Positions 9,447-18,221 of a DNA stretch of 64,000 bases are shown piece by piece. How positions within the stretch are numbered: the first letter of the stretch is position 1; the number at the start of each line of letters is the position of its first letter. The DNA is from an uncultured Flavobacterium sp. (GTDB taxonomy: Bacteria > Bacteroidota > Bacteroidia > Flavobacteriales > Flavobacteriaceae): contig NZ_OY730238.1 of the NCBI RefSeq assembly GCF_963422545.1, positions 186,001 through 250,000 of the forward strand. The letters are read 5' to 3'. The notes below the pieces were generated by a model that was not told the origin of the DNA, searched no databases, and saw only the letters and a program-made list of their open reading frames with translations. A program made the position numbers and the translations under genes.

Positions 9447-10010
9447 ATGAAAAAATTCATTTTAGCAGCATTTTTATGTATTGGTGTAAATGGTTTTGCA
9501 CAATTAATACAGTTTGGACCTCAGGTTTCTTATAATATAACCTCACCTATTACTAAGGATTTTAGCTCAAAAAGCGCCGGAACTGGAATGGGAGTTGCCG
9601 GATTTGCAAGAGTGAATTTATTGATGTTTTATGGTCAGGGTGAACTTGGTTATGCTAAATCAAAATTTAGTGTTTCTCAAACCGGAATTGGCGAAACTGA
9701 ATATGAGCTATCCGGAACAGATGCTACCTTACTTATTGGTTTTAAAATTGTTCCTTTAGGAAAGCTGGGAAATGTTCGAATTTTTGCTGGCTATAACTGG
9801 AAAAATTATTCAGATATAAAAGCAAATAATAGTTTGAATTATATTGCTCTTGAAAAAAACAACAGTAGTTTTCTCGGTGGTGTTGGTGTAGATTTATGGA
9901 AACTTACTCTGGATTACAGATATCTTGCAGGAGTTACTGATCTTGATCCTTCCAGCAGAAGCGTGAAAACTGCCGTTTCTAATATCTCACTTGGATTTAA
10001 GTTCTTATAA
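9447..10010 (+). CDS. Outer-membrane beta-barrel protein (PorT/OmpW-like)
   Basis: A 187-residue exported protein with a cleavable signal peptide (MKKFILAAFLCIGVNGFAQ). The mature chain is made of alternating amphipathic strands rich in Gly and aromatic residues (for example VRIFAGYNWKNYSDI, KLTLDYRYLAGVTDL) and ends in a phenylalanine-containing strand (ISLGFKFL), as outer-membrane barrels do. The size suggests an eight-stranded barrel. It is monocistronic and ends in a strong shared terminator. The cargo or partner is unknown. Confidence 0.75.
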   Translation: MKKFILAAFLCIGVNGFAQLIQFGPQVSYNITSPITKDFSSKSAGTGMGVAGFARVNLLMFYGQGELGYAKSKFSVSQTGIGETEYELSGTDATLLIGFKIVPLGKLGNVRIFAGYNWKNYSDIKANNSLNYIALEKNNSSFLGGVGVDLWKLTLDYRYLAGVTDLDPSSRSVKTAVSNISLGFKFL

Positions 10011-10036
10011 AAACGTCTTTTCATTATAAAAAAAAA

Positions 10037-10068
10037 GGGAATCAATATTATTGATTCCCTTTTTTTTT
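10037..10068. terminator. Bidirectional intrinsic terminator
   Basis: The perfect palindrome GGGAATCAATATTATTGATTCCC (written here only as arms GGGAATCAA and TTGATTCCC) is flanked by A-runs on the left and T-runs on the right. It can terminate both the barrel-protein gene and the convergent gene that ends at 10067. Confidence 0.9.
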
Positions 10069-10684
10069 ATTTTACTTTAACATAGAACCACTCTAGGTTA
10101 TTGCTTTTTATCTCTGTAATACCTTTTTCGTCTTTCGTAGCAATTTTAATTACATGCAGTTCCGTTGAGCCTTCATTGATTATACAATTCCAAATAGAAC
10201 CATCTGATAAGATAATATTCGAAAACAAAGAATCTGATTCTTTCCCATTGTAACAAACTAAATCTTCAGATTTAATAACTTTCTTCTCTTGTGTTTTCTT
10301 ATTTTTTTCGAAAAACAAAATCTGTGTTCTGGTGATCTCTATAAACTCATCAGAAATCTTGTTAGCATTATCACTTGCTTGATTACTTGCCCAAACCGGT
10401 TTATTTCCTGTCATTTTCCAGATACCCAGCGCCTGAGTCATTATATTTTCTCTCAAAAGAGTTTTTAAAGTATCTACTTTTTTACGTGAATCGATACCAA
10501 TTTCATTCTCAGGTTCAATTTTAGAAGCAATATAAAATAAATCAATAGCTTTCTTAAAATCAGCTTTATTATAGTAAGAAACTGCTAATTCGTATCTGTT
10601 TTTTTGAAATGTGATTTTCGAATTATTCTGAGCAAAAGTTTTAATAGTCATCAATAAAACAATCAAAAAAAGGGTCTTTTTCAT
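10067..10684 (-). CDS. Exported protein with TPR-like helices
   Basis: A 205-residue protein with a signal peptide (MKKTLFLIVLLMTIKTFAQ). Residues about 25-70 form a tetratricopeptide-like pair (YELAVSYYNKADFKKAIDLF, YIASKIEPENEIGIDSRKK). The C-terminal 120 residues look beta-rich and may be a small ligand-binding domain (GIWKMTGNKPVWASNQ, then alternating strands). The length and domain order do not match a family I can name. It probably acts in the periplasm. The gene is monocistronic and shares its terminator with the convergent barrel-protein gene. Confidence 0.65.
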   Translation of the reverse strand: MKKTLFLIVLLMTIKTFAQNNSKITFQKNRYELAVSYYNKADFKKAIDLFYIASKIEPENEIGIDSRKKVDTLKTLLRENIMTQALGIWKMTGNKPVWASNQASDNANKISDEFIEITRTQILFFEKNKKTQEKKVIKSEDLVCYNGKESDSLFSNIILSDGSIWNCIINEGSTELHVIKIATKDEKGITEIKSNNLEWFYVKVK

Positions 10685-10794
10685 TAATATAGTAGGTTTT
10701 CATTTTTTTGCAAACGTAGTTTTTTAATCTTACAATTAATTACGGATTCCCACATTTCTTTAATTTTAACATATTTTCTTACTTAACAAAATGC

Positions 10795-10830
10795 AAAAAA
10801 GGAACCTAAATTGCTAGATTCCTTTTTTTT
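10795..10830 (-). terminator. Intrinsic terminator after the ACT-domain gene
   Basis: A hairpin GGAACCTA...TAGATTCC (10801-10822, one mismatch) has A/T runs on both sides. It follows the ACT-domain gene on the minus strand and could work in either direction. Confidence 0.75.
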
Positions 10831-10851
10831 ATAGTAATAATCTAATTAAAT

Positions 10852-11244
10852 TTAGCTCGAAAATGCATTTAAAACCTCCATAGCTTTTTCTGTGTCTTTT
10901 ATAGGAACAAAAATATGATCGTGATAAAAAGCTGCAACAACATTACAGCTAATTTCGTTCTCTGAAAGTGTTTTAGAAAATGCCGCTGTCAAACCAACTG
11001 CTTCTAACGACGAATGAACCGTAAGTGTTATCCAGGACATTACAACCGAATAATCCAGATTTAATCGTTGAGCAATTTCTTTTTTAAGAATCAATGTAAT
11101 CGCTTCTTTTTCTTTAAAAAACATTTCGACATCATTCAAATTAAGATTTTCTAATTTCTGGACTTTACAAAAAACATAATCACCCAAATTATGTTGAGGT
11201 TTCATGCTTTTAAGCAATTTTTCTAAATCTTTTTCTCCTAACAT
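10852..11244 (-). CDS. ACT domain-containing protein (COG3602/DUF2241 type)
   Basis: A 130-residue cytosolic protein with two small alpha/beta ACT-like halves. The N-terminal signature GEKDLEKLLKSMKPQHNLGDYVFC and the second half ITLTVHSSLEAVGLTAAFSKTLSE are characteristic of a stand-alone ACT family whose members are thought to bind amino acids. The end, HDHIFVPIKDTEKAMEVLNA, is also typical. It lies 24 nt downstream of the esterase gene and may be cotranscribed with it, ending at its own terminator. The role is probably ligand sensing or regulation of an enzyme. The ligand is unknown. Confidence 0.82.
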   Translation of the reverse strand: MLGEKDLEKLLKSMKPQHNLGDYVFCKVQKLENLNLNDVEMFFKEKEAITLILKKEIAQRLNLDYSVVMSWITLTVHSSLEAVGLTAAFSKTLSENEISCNVVAAFYHDHIFVPIKDTEKAMEVLNAFSS

Positions 11245-11268
11245 TTTGAGTTTTTATTAAGTATAAAA

Positions 11269-12525
11269 TTATTTTAGTCTTTCTAGTTTCTCTTTTGTTT
11301 CGGGGAAATTTTTATCCAAAACCAGAACCTTTTCATAACTGGCAATTGCATTTTTCTTATCACCATTTGCTTCATAAAAATCGCCAAGCGAATCAAACAC
11401 ATTTGGACTTTGTGGATAATTGGCAACATTTAATTTGAATAAATAACCAGCCAAATCCATATCTTTTTTACCCAAAGACTGATAACCAAAAACATTTACC
11501 GTCTTTTCAGGAACACTGACTGTGTAACCTAAATGTTTGGATACGTTTTCGAAATGTTTTTCGATTTTAGTAAAAACAACTTTATTAAAATTGATTTGTT
11601 CCGGTATTGTAAGTTTCAATTGATTGAATTTGAATATAAAACGAAGACCGTCATAAGTAGCAATCAATGGTACAGATCCGTGATCATCATCGTTATAATA
11701 TCTATAATGATAATTCAGATTGCTTTTTTTATTCTTAGCAAAGTAATCATTTAATTCCAGAATTGATCTGATATGTCTTGTAAAAACAGTTGTATCTCTT
11801 CTGACTTTTACAACATTCATATTATCTTCCATAGTATTTGCCGCCGCCATAAATAGCGAAACATTTTCCAGATTTTTACCTGCTAGTTTTTTCTCTGTTT
11901 CTGCTAAAAATTTCTGATGATTCCACCACATACTCGGGTCGATGGCGATATACGAATTAAATAAACTGGTATGATTTGTCAGGATATTAATTGCTGTCAG
12001 TCCTCCAAAAGAATGCCCGATTAAGGTTCTATAAGGCGCAGTAGGATATTTACTGTCGATATACGGAATCAGTTCTTTTTCCAGAAACTCAACAAACTTT
12101 TCACCTCCGCCAGATTGTTCACTTAGGCTTTTAGGTACAAACTCAGGATCAACCTCTGAATGTGTTGGAGTCAAATCCCGATTTCGGTTGGTATTTGTAA
12201 TTCCTACTACAATCATTTCCGGACAATTGGTATTTCCGTTTACTTCGCTCAATTCTTCAATCATTCCAACAACCGAACTAAAATGTCCATCGCCATCAAG
12301 TAAATAAACTACGGGATATTTTTGTTTTGCAAAACCTGCATTTTTTGCACTTTTAGGAAGATGAACCCAAATTTTTCTGTTCTCATTTAGAACTTTGGAA
12401 GAAATACTATCAATCATTCCAATTTCAATTTTAGTTTTATTCTGAGCAAATACAAAACTGGTCAGCAACATAAAAAAACTAAAGAATAGTATTTTCTTTC
12501 TAAAAGTATCTTTTAAATAGTCCAT
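11269..12525 (-). CDS. Alpha/beta-hydrolase esterase with TPR tail
   Basis: An exported serine esterase of 418 residues (signal peptide ending SFVFAQ). The hydrolase domain has the nucleophile elbow GHSFGG at about residue 170 and an oxyanion-side motif YPVVYLLDGDGHF, typical of the esterase D/IroE/Fes family (COG2819). A C-terminal helical extension contains a TPR (FDSLGDFYEANGDKKNAIAS). Family members hydrolyse siderophore esters or other acyl esters in the periplasm. No siderophore genes are nearby, so the substrate is open. Asp and His of the triad are expected near DPSMWW and the DDDHGSVPL segment, the latter holding the likely catalytic His. Confidence 0.88.
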   Translation of the reverse strand: MDYLKDTFRKKILFFSFFMLLTSFVFAQNKTKIEIGMIDSISSKVLNENRKIWVHLPKSAKNAGFAKQKYPVVYLLDGDGHFSSVVGMIEELSEVNGNTNCPEMIVVGITNTNRNRDLTPTHSEVDPEFVPKSLSEQSGGGEKFVEFLEKELIPYIDSKYPTAPYRTLIGHSFGGLTAINILTNHTSLFNSYIAIDPSMWWNHQKFLAETEKKLAGKNLENVSLFMAAANTMEDNMNVVKVRRDTTVFTRHIRSILELNDYFAKNKKSNLNYHYRYYNDDDHGSVPLIATYDGLRFIFKFNQLKLTIPEQINFNKVVFTKIEKHFENVSKHLGYTVSVPEKTVNVFGYQSLGKKDMDLAGYLFKLNVANYPQSPNVFDSLGDFYEANGDKKNAIASYEKVLVLDKNFPETKEKLERLK

Positions 12526-12664
12526 CTTATTTAATTTGTTTTTGATTAGTTAATAATTATGAATTAAGAAATGAAATGTGTCTAACTACATGAATTGCAT
12601 GCTTTCGACCCTAGATTGGCATTAATAAAACTCAAAACTTAATATTCAATTTATCCCAAACAAA

Positions 12665-12696
12665 AAATCGTCTTTCTCAACAGAAAAAGACGATTT
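12665..12696 (-). terminator. Intrinsic terminator of the M1 peptidase gene
   Basis: A perfect 11-bp stem (AAATCGTCTTT with AAAGACGATTT) is followed on the minus strand by a T-run. It lies just after the peptidase stop codon. Confidence 0.88.
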
Positions 12697-12709
12697 AAAA
12701 TATGTTATT

Positions 12710-14581
12710 TTATTTCGCAACCCAAACATTATCCGGAGGAGTGGCATCCATAAAAATACCTCCGTCTAAAGTTATTTGCTTGATTTGTTTTTTACTTTTT
12801 AAAGCAATTGTCGCTGCTTTTTGATTTGTTTTCCAAATTTCAGGAGTTTGATGTATTGTTTCTGTTGAGTTATCTGCGTAAACTACATTTACATCAAACG
12901 GAATTGCAAAACCTCCCACATTTTCTACTGAAACTACATTCTTAGAAACATTTTTAACAGAAAGATCAATGTAGTTATTGGTAAAAAACCAACTATTAAA
13001 AAACCAATTCAGATTTTTTCCTGAAGCTGTATTTATCGAATTAAAATAATCCCACGGAATTGGGTGTTTCCCGTTCCAGTTATCCATATAAGCGTGCAAC
13101 GATTTTTTGAATAAATCATCTCCCAACATATCTTTTAAAGCCAAATAAGAAAGAGAAGCTTTTCCGTATGAATTGTTTCCATATCCTGCATCTACAAGTT
13201 GTGAAGACATTGAGATTATTGGCTGATCTTCTTCTGTAGATTTATCTTTTATATAATCTTTTACTCTAAAGTCTTTATAAAATTTATCGGCAGCTTCTTT
13301 ACCATGTTCCGTAATTCCAATTAAATATTCAAAAGTAGTTGCCCAACCTTCATCCATAAAAGCATAACGCGTTTCGTTGATTCCCATATAAAAAGGAAAA
13401 TATGTATGCGCTACTTCATGATCCTGAACTAATTGTGCAAAAACAGGATCGTTCATTTGCGAATCGTTACACATCATTGGATATTCCATATCTGCAAAAC
13501 CCTGAAATGCCGTCATTTTTGAAAACGGATATGGAACTCCCGGCCAATTGTTTGAAAAGAAATCTAAAGCATTTTGATTGTTTTTTATCGAGTTTACAAA
13601 ATCAGTTCCTTTTATATCATATGCTGCCTGAACACTTGCACGACGATTTGTTTTTTTATCGACCAAAACACTGCTTGCATCCCATAAGTAATGATCACTT
13701 AATCCAAAGCAAACATCAGTGATATGTTTGGCTTCAAATTTCCAAACGTTCCAATCATTTTGTTTAGTAACAATTCCGCTTTTTAGTTCTGTTTCATTTG
13801 CAATATGCAAAACTTCATCTGTAATGTATGATTTTTTCAAGCGGGCTGAAAATTCCGGCTCTAAAACCTCATCCGGATTTAGTAAATCTCCGGTTGCATA
13901 AACGACATAATTTTTAGGCGCTTTTACAGAATAGGTATAATCATTAAAATCATTGTAAAACTCCTGACGATCTGTATGTGGCAATCTGTCCCATTTATTA
14001 TAATCATCAAAAACAGAAACACGTGGATAACTGTAAGCTACAAAAAAAGTGGTTTCGTCAATTTGCCCTTCTCTTCCACTCTCTTTAGATAAAGGATAAT
14101 TCCAGTCAATATAGATTGTCGCTTTAGTGTGAGGAGGAATTGGTTTATTCATTTTTACATTCCCAATCGTTCCCCAGCTTCTTGCATCTTCTTTATAAAC
14201 GTCATCACCAATTTTTAAAGAAGTAATCGTCAATCCATTACTTAAAAAATCATCATTGACATTTCCGCCTCTTGGTGAAGATGGTTTATGAAGATTATTT
14301 ACAAATCGAACAGCCAGATTCCTTAAAGTATCATTACTGTTATTTTCATAAACAATAGTTTCTGTTCCGCTAACCAATTTAGTTTTGGGATCTACCGAAA
14401 TATCCATGGTATATTTTCCGTGATTCTGCCAATAATTTTTACCCGGTTTTCCGTCCATTGAACGCGTGCCTTTTGTGTAAGCTTCCTTTATATTTCTAGG
14501 CATATAAAGCTCTTGTGCAAAGCCATTTTGTGCCAAAAACAAAAAGGCAATAAATACAAACTGGAATGTTTTTTTCTCCAT
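12710..14581 (-). CDS. M1-family zinc metallopeptidase (exported)
   Basis: A gluzincin aminopeptidase-like protein of 623 residues with a signal peptide (FLFLAQNGFAQ). The zinc site is complete: H388-E389-x-x-H392 with the third ligand E411 in FMDEGWATTFEY (HExxH-x18-E). The exopeptidase motif of the family is seen as GFADMEYPMM, upstream of the zinc site. The N-terminal beta-saddle domain precedes the catalytic domain, and a C-terminal beta region (from NVSKNVVSVENVGG) ends the protein. It should cleave N-terminal residues from peptides in the periplasm or at the cell surface. It is monocistronic. Membership in M1 is clear. The specificity is not. Confidence 0.93.
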   Translation of the reverse strand: MEKKTFQFVFIAFLFLAQNGFAQELYMPRNIKEAYTKGTRSMDGKPGKNYWQNHGKYTMDISVDPKTKLVSGTETIVYENNSNDTLRNLAVRFVNNLHKPSSPRGGNVNDDFLSNGLTITSLKIGDDVYKEDARSWGTIGNVKMNKPIPPHTKATIYIDWNYPLSKESGREGQIDETTFFVAYSYPRVSVFDDYNKWDRLPHTDRQEFYNDFNDYTYSVKAPKNYVVYATGDLLNPDEVLEPEFSARLKKSYITDEVLHIANETELKSGIVTKQNDWNVWKFEAKHITDVCFGLSDHYLWDASSVLVDKKTNRRASVQAAYDIKGTDFVNSIKNNQNALDFFSNNWPGVPYPFSKMTAFQGFADMEYPMMCNDSQMNDPVFAQLVQDHEVAHTYFPFYMGINETRYAFMDEGWATTFEYLIGITEHGKEAADKFYKDFRVKDYIKDKSTEEDQPIISMSSQLVDAGYGNNSYGKASLSYLALKDMLGDDLFKKSLHAYMDNWNGKHPIPWDYFNSINTASGKNLNWFFNSWFFTNNYIDLSVKNVSKNVVSVENVGGFAIPFDVNVVYADNSTETIHQTPEIWKTNQKAATIALKSKKQIKQITLDGGIFMDATPPDNVWVAK

Positions 14582-14728
14582 AAGTGGTTTTATGTTTTAA
14601 TATTTAACAAATCGTACATAATATTAGTGGATTTTTTTAACTTAATGTTACACTTTTTCTTAAAATTTTATTCAAATGATTTGAAAAAAGATATTCTTAT
14701 GTGTTTTCACAAAAACTCAGAACCTTTG

Positions 14729-14792
14729 AAGCTCCAAAACTTGGGAGCTTAGAATAAAAAAACCGCCTGATTCTAAAAGAAAAAGACGGCAT
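14729..14792 (-). terminator. Terminator region of the aldehyde dehydrogenase gene
   Basis: Two hairpins lie in the spacer. AGCTCC/GGGAGCT (14729-14750) forms a strong stem. An imperfect stem around CCGCC...GACGG (about 14763-14790) is followed on the minus strand by seven T. Together they probably terminate the minus-strand dehydrogenase transcript. The pairing of the second is imperfect. Confidence 0.5.
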
Positions 14793-14817
14793 CTACAATT
14801 AATATATAACCTCGGAA

Positions 14818-16398
14818 TTACAAAATATAATCGGTATTTATAAAATTCGATTCTTTGCTATTTAATAGCTCTTGCAGAATTTCATTGTTATAATCGATAT
14901 CTTTTGAAGCCACGAACGTACGAATTGAAAATGAGCGTAAAGCATCAGGAATACTTAAAGTTCCTACAGCCGAATCTTTACGACCTGTAAACGGGAATGC
15001 ATCCGGACCTCTCTGACAAGAACTGTTCAGGTTTACTCTACAAACTAAATTTACTAAAGCATCAATAAGCGGTGCCAAAGTTTTAATATCTTTTCCAAAT
15101 AAACTCACTTGTTGTCCGTAATTTGATTCGGCCATATCTTCAAGTGGTTCACTAATATCTTTAAAAGAAATAATTGGCACCACTGGTCCAAATTGTTCTT
15201 CATGATACACACGCATTTTTTTACTTACAGGATATAAAACTGCCGGAAAAATAAAGTTATCACTGTGTTTTCCTCCTTTTGCATTCAGGATTTTAGCTCC
15301 TTTATGAATTGCATCATCAATTAATCCCTGAATATAATGTGGCTTATCTGTTTCCGGAAGTGGTGTTAAGGAAACTCCTTTTTCCCAAGGATTTCCAAAT
15401 AATAAACCATCTACTTTTTCTGAGAATCGTTTGTTGAACTCTTCGGCAATTGATTCATGAACATACAGCACTTTTAACGCTGTACAACGCTGACCGTTGA
15501 ATGACAGAGTTCCTGCAATACATTCCTGAATTGCCAAATCTAAATCGGCATCCGGTAAAATAATCGCCGGGTTTTTAGCTTCTAAACCTAAAATCAAACG
15601 CAATCTGTTTTTGTTTGGATGTTGATCCTGCAAAGCAATCGCAGATTTACTGTTTCCAATTAATGCCAAAACATCAATTTTTCCTGATTTCATAATAGGA
15701 GAAGCTACTTCGCGGCCTCTTCCGTATACGATATTGATAACCCCTTTTGGAAAACTGCTTTTAAATGCTTCTAACAATGGCGAAATACATAAAACGCCAT
15801 GTTTAGCCGGTTTGAAGATAACCGTATTTCCCATAATCAAAGCCGGAATCAACAATGAAAAAGTTTCATTTAAAGGATAATTGTAAGGCCCAAGACACAA
15901 TACAACTCCAAGAGGTCCACGACGAATCATAGCATTCACACCTTGTACTTTTTCAAAATGTGCACTGCGTCCGTTTAACTCTTTATAGCTGGCAATAGTA
16001 TCGTAAATATATTCAACGGTTCTGTCAAATTCTTTTTGCGAATCGCCAAGGTTTTTTCCAATTTCCCACATCAGGAGTTTAACCACTTCTTCGCGGGTCT
16101 TCTTCATTTGCTCGACGAAGTTCTCCATACATTTAATACGGTCAACCACTTTCATAGTTGGCCATAAACCTTGTCCTTTATTATAAGCAGCATTAGCAGC
16201 TTCAACCACTTCATGAGCTTCTTTCTCTGCCATAAACGGAATCAATCCCAGTAAAGTTGGTGTATATTTTTCTGTAGATGAAATCGTAGAAAAAACAGGT
16301 GTGGTTTGCCCTGCCCAATGTTTTAATTCTCCGTTTACAAGATAAGTCTCTTGATTTATAAGGGTTTTAATCTGAAATTCTTCGGGTATTAAACTCAT
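14818..16398 (-). CDS. gapN: NADP-dependent glyceraldehyde-3-phosphate dehydrogenase (GapN-type ALDH)
   Basis: An aldehyde dehydrogenase of 526 residues. Catalytic Cys305 sits in FNGQRCTALK and the general base Glu in LGLEAKNPAI, with the LCLGPYNYPLNETFSLLIPA cofactor-loop motif before them. The overall pattern, including QRCTALKVLYV, matches the non-phosphorylating NADP-dependent GAPDH (GapN) clade, which oxidises glyceraldehyde 3-phosphate to 3-phosphoglycerate and makes NADPH in the cytosol. The gene is slightly longer than usual (about 475-500) because of N- and C-terminal extensions. It follows the rhodanese gene but each has its own terminator, so it is probably monocistronic. Another ALDH specificity cannot be excluded. 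Confidence 0.85.
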   Translation of the reverse strand: MSLIPEEFQIKTLINQETYLVNGELKHWAGQTTPVFSTISSTEKYTPTLLGLIPFMAEKEAHEVVEAANAAYNKGQGLWPTMKVVDRIKCMENFVEQMKKTREEVVKLLMWEIGKNLGDSQKEFDRTVEYIYDTIASYKELNGRSAHFEKVQGVNAMIRRGPLGVVLCLGPYNYPLNETFSLLIPALIMGNTVIFKPAKHGVLCISPLLEAFKSSFPKGVINIVYGRGREVASPIMKSGKIDVLALIGNSKSAIALQDQHPNKNRLRLILGLEAKNPAIILPDADLDLAIQECIAGTLSFNGQRCTALKVLYVHESIAEEFNKRFSEKVDGLLFGNPWEKGVSLTPLPETDKPHYIQGLIDDAIHKGAKILNAKGGKHSDNFIFPAVLYPVSKKMRVYHEEQFGPVVPIISFKDISEPLEDMAESNYGQQVSLFGKDIKTLAPLIDALVNLVCRVNLNSSCQRGPDAFPFTGRKDSAVGTLSIPDALRSFSIRTFVASKDIDYNNEILQELLNSKESNFINTDYIL

Positions 16399-16440
16399 AA
16401 TCTGGTAATTTATGTTTGGTTATTAATAGCATTTTAAACA

Positions 16441-16465
16441 AAAAAAGAGGCTTTTCGCGCCTCTT
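16441..16465 (-). terminator. Intrinsic terminator of the rhodanese gene
   Basis: A perfect 7-bp stem AAGAGGC/GCCTCTT with loop TTTTCGC is followed on the minus strand by a T-run. It lies directly after the rhodanese stop codon. Confidence 0.85.
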
Positions 16466-16473
16466 CTTCTGTC

Positions 16474-16785
16474 TTATGGATTCACGGTTTCCCCTTCCCA
16501 GTCCAGAATTCCACCAAGCAGATTATAGGCATTCTCAATCCCTAATTCATTCATAATCTGACATGCTTTGGCACTTCTGGCACCAGAACGACAATACACA
16601 TAATAGTTTTTATTTTTATCTAATTCTTCGATTTCATAAATAAAACCTTGTCCTTTATTAATGTCGATATTTACAGCATTTTCGATATAGCCGTCATTAA
16701 ATTCGTCTTCAGTTCTTACGTCAAGTATAACTGCATTCTCGTCAGCAGCAAGCTGAGCAACCCAATCTTCTTGTGATAAATTCAT
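16474..16785 (-). CDS. Single-domain rhodanese sulfurtransferase
   Basis: A 103-residue stand-alone rhodanese domain (GlpE/PspE size). The active-site loop is CRSGARS with the catalytic cysteine after YYVYC, and the typical VILDVRTEDEF and AYNLLGGILDWEGE motifs bracket it. It transfers sulfane sulfur from persulfides or thiosulfate to thiol or cyanide acceptors in the cytosol. It stands divergently from the Crp/Fnr gene that opens the sulfur region and most likely belongs to the same persulfide-handling network, though no Crp/Fnr-like site was found in its own upstream region. Confidence 0.93.
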   Translation of the reverse strand: MNLSQEDWVAQLAADENAVILDVRTEDEFNDGYIENAVNIDINKGQGFIYEIEELDKNKNYYVYCRSGARSAKACQIMNELGIENAYNLLGGILDWEGETVNP

Positions 16786-17292
16786 AATAAATGTGTTTTT
16801 GTAAAATTACGACGTTTCTATTAATTAAAAACGTGCCAAATGCGATTTCGATTATTATTCTCAGAAAACGTTTTAGAGAAAGGATTATAATCAGTGAAAA
16901 ACAAATTTACTTACTATTTTTAAAAATATAGTCTATAAAATCGATCGAAAATAGGATTTTTTCATTTGCACTTTTTACCTCTTAAATATAGTTTTCTGAC
17001 AATTTATCCCATTTCAATCTGCTATCTTTGTAAAAAATTATATGTTTTACTTTTATATCGGCAAAAATGCTCGCCACGAAGTATACTAATTCTCACTAAT
17101 TAATTGTGCTGAAATTTATTTTTTGCCACAGATTAAGTGATTATAATGATTAAAATATTCGCCACGAATTACACCAATTTTCACTAATTGATTCGTGATA
17201 ATTTGTGAAATTCGCGGCAAAAAAAATTAGTACTAAAATATTTAGTGGCAAAGCTTAATTTTTCTTAATCTCTTAATGGTGAAAAACCTTTT
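16786..17292. other. Divergent intergenic region with degenerate repeats
   Basis: This 507-nt spacer lies between the divergent rhodanese and Crp/Fnr genes. It holds a -7 box (17023-17030) and two similar direct copies of a GCCACGAA-led repeat, at about 17073-17110 and 17161-17196. These are followed by an inverted GAAATTCGCGGC (17207-17218) and a partial GCCACAGATT unit. No additional coding frame is convincing. Confidence 0.6.
17023..17030 (+). promoter_or_regulatory. Possible -7 promoter element for the Crp/Fnr gene
   Basis: TATCTTTG matches the Bacteroidota TAnnTTTG element. It would give a leader of about 250 nt containing repeats. No clear -33 TTTG is seen. Confidence 0.4.
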
Positions 17293-17937
17293 ATGTTAAA
17301 AAACATTCCAATGCAAAACTCATTAAAAAATATATTCCCTAATTTCTCTAACGAACTTATTTCGACTATCGAAGAAAACGGAACGCTACAGCATTTTGAA
17401 GCTGGAACTATCTTAATGCGAACCGGACAATATATTAAGAATACCGTTTTGATCACCAAAGGAAAAATCAAAATCTATCGCGAAGGTGAAGATGGCGGCG
17501 AGTTTTTAATGTATTATCTTCAGCCAGGTCAAGCCTGTGCTATTTCGATGATTTGTGCTACCAAAAGCGAGAAAAGTCAGATTATGGCAAAAGTTGTCGA
17601 AGATGTTTCCGTAATGATGATTCCGTTGCAAATGATGGACAAATGGATGATGGAACACAGATCCTGGTACGAATTTGTAATCGAAACCTATAGAAATCGT
17701 TTTGAAGAAGTCTTAGAAGTTGTCGACAACATCGCTTTTCGTTCTATGGATGAGCGTTTAGAGTTTTATCTCAAAAGACATTCGGACGCCTGTGGCTGTT
17801 CTGAAGTAAATTTATCGCATCAGGAAATTGCCTCCGAACTAAATACCTCAAGAGAAGTTATCTCAAGATTACTCAAAAAAATGGAACAAAGAGGTTTGGT
17901 TAAACTAAACCGCAACCAAATCGAGTTATTGAAGTAA
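17293..17937 (+). CDS. Crp/Fnr-family transcription regulator, cysteine-containing
   Basis: A 214-residue regulator with an N-terminal cyclic-nucleotide-binding fold (about residues 12-125, TLQHFEAGTILMRTGQYIKN) and a C-terminal winged helix-turn-helix (LSHQEIASELNTSREVISRL, about 175-212). It lacks the N-terminal cysteine cluster of FNR and a clear cAMP pocket. Cys82 and Cys88 (ACAISMIC) and Cys167/Cys169 (ACGCS) could be redox or persulfide sensors. It lies upstream of the TauE/SafE gene, and matching palindromes precede that gene and the CstB-like gene, so it is the likely regulator of sulfur detoxification. An alternative start is the ATG at 17311. Confidence 0.9.
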   Translation: MLKNIPMQNSLKNIFPNFSNELISTIEENGTLQHFEAGTILMRTGQYIKNTVLITKGKIKIYREGEDGGEFLMYYLQPGQACAISMICATKSEKSQIMAKVVEDVSVMMIPLQMMDKWMMEHRSWYEFVIETYRNRFEEVLEVVDNIAFRSMDERLEFYLKRHSDACGCSEVNLSHQEIASELNTSREVISRLLKKMEQRGLVKLNRNQIELLK

Positions 17938-17945
17938 AATTATTT

Positions 17946-18131
17946 GCCCACGGATTTGGCGGATTAAACGGGTTGTCACAGGTTTTTTCTTTTTTCTTTA
18001 TTTTGAAAGTTCTGGTTTGTCAAATCGAGCGGAGTCGAGATGCTTTGTGGGTTCTCGACTCCGCTCGAACTGACAATAGTTCATGAAAAATAAATCAGTG
18101 GCAACCCGTTTAATCCGCCAAATCCGCGGGC
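17946..18131. repeat. Nested inverted repeats
   Basis: A 34-nt outer inverted repeat (17946-17979 with 18098-18131, two mismatches) encloses a second 23-nt inverted repeat (18018-18040 with 18053-18075, two mismatches). The inner arms contain TCGAGCGGAGTCGAGA and the outer arms GGCGGATTAAACGGGTTG. Neither codes for protein. The structure could act as a terminator for the Crp/Fnr gene, although no U-tract follows. Confidence 0.85.
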
Positions 18132-18160
18132 AAAAAAATCTGCAGGCAAAAAACTCTTAT

Positions 18161-18204
18161 GTGATAAATGTTACTGTGGGTTTCTATTTTACAAACCACC
18201 TTTG
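18161..18204 (+). promoter_or_regulatory. Crp/Fnr-like operator and -7 box of the TauE/SafE gene
   Basis: GTGATAAATGTTAC (18161-18174) is a palindrome-like site of form GTnAy-N4-GTnAC. Exactly 22 nt later comes CACCTTTG (18197-18204), one base from TAnnTTTG, 17 nt before the ATG. The site centre is about 33 bp above the -7 box centre, as in class II activation. The same site and spacing precede the gene at 23838. Confidence 0.65.
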
Positions 18205-18221
18205 CATAAAAAACAAATGCA

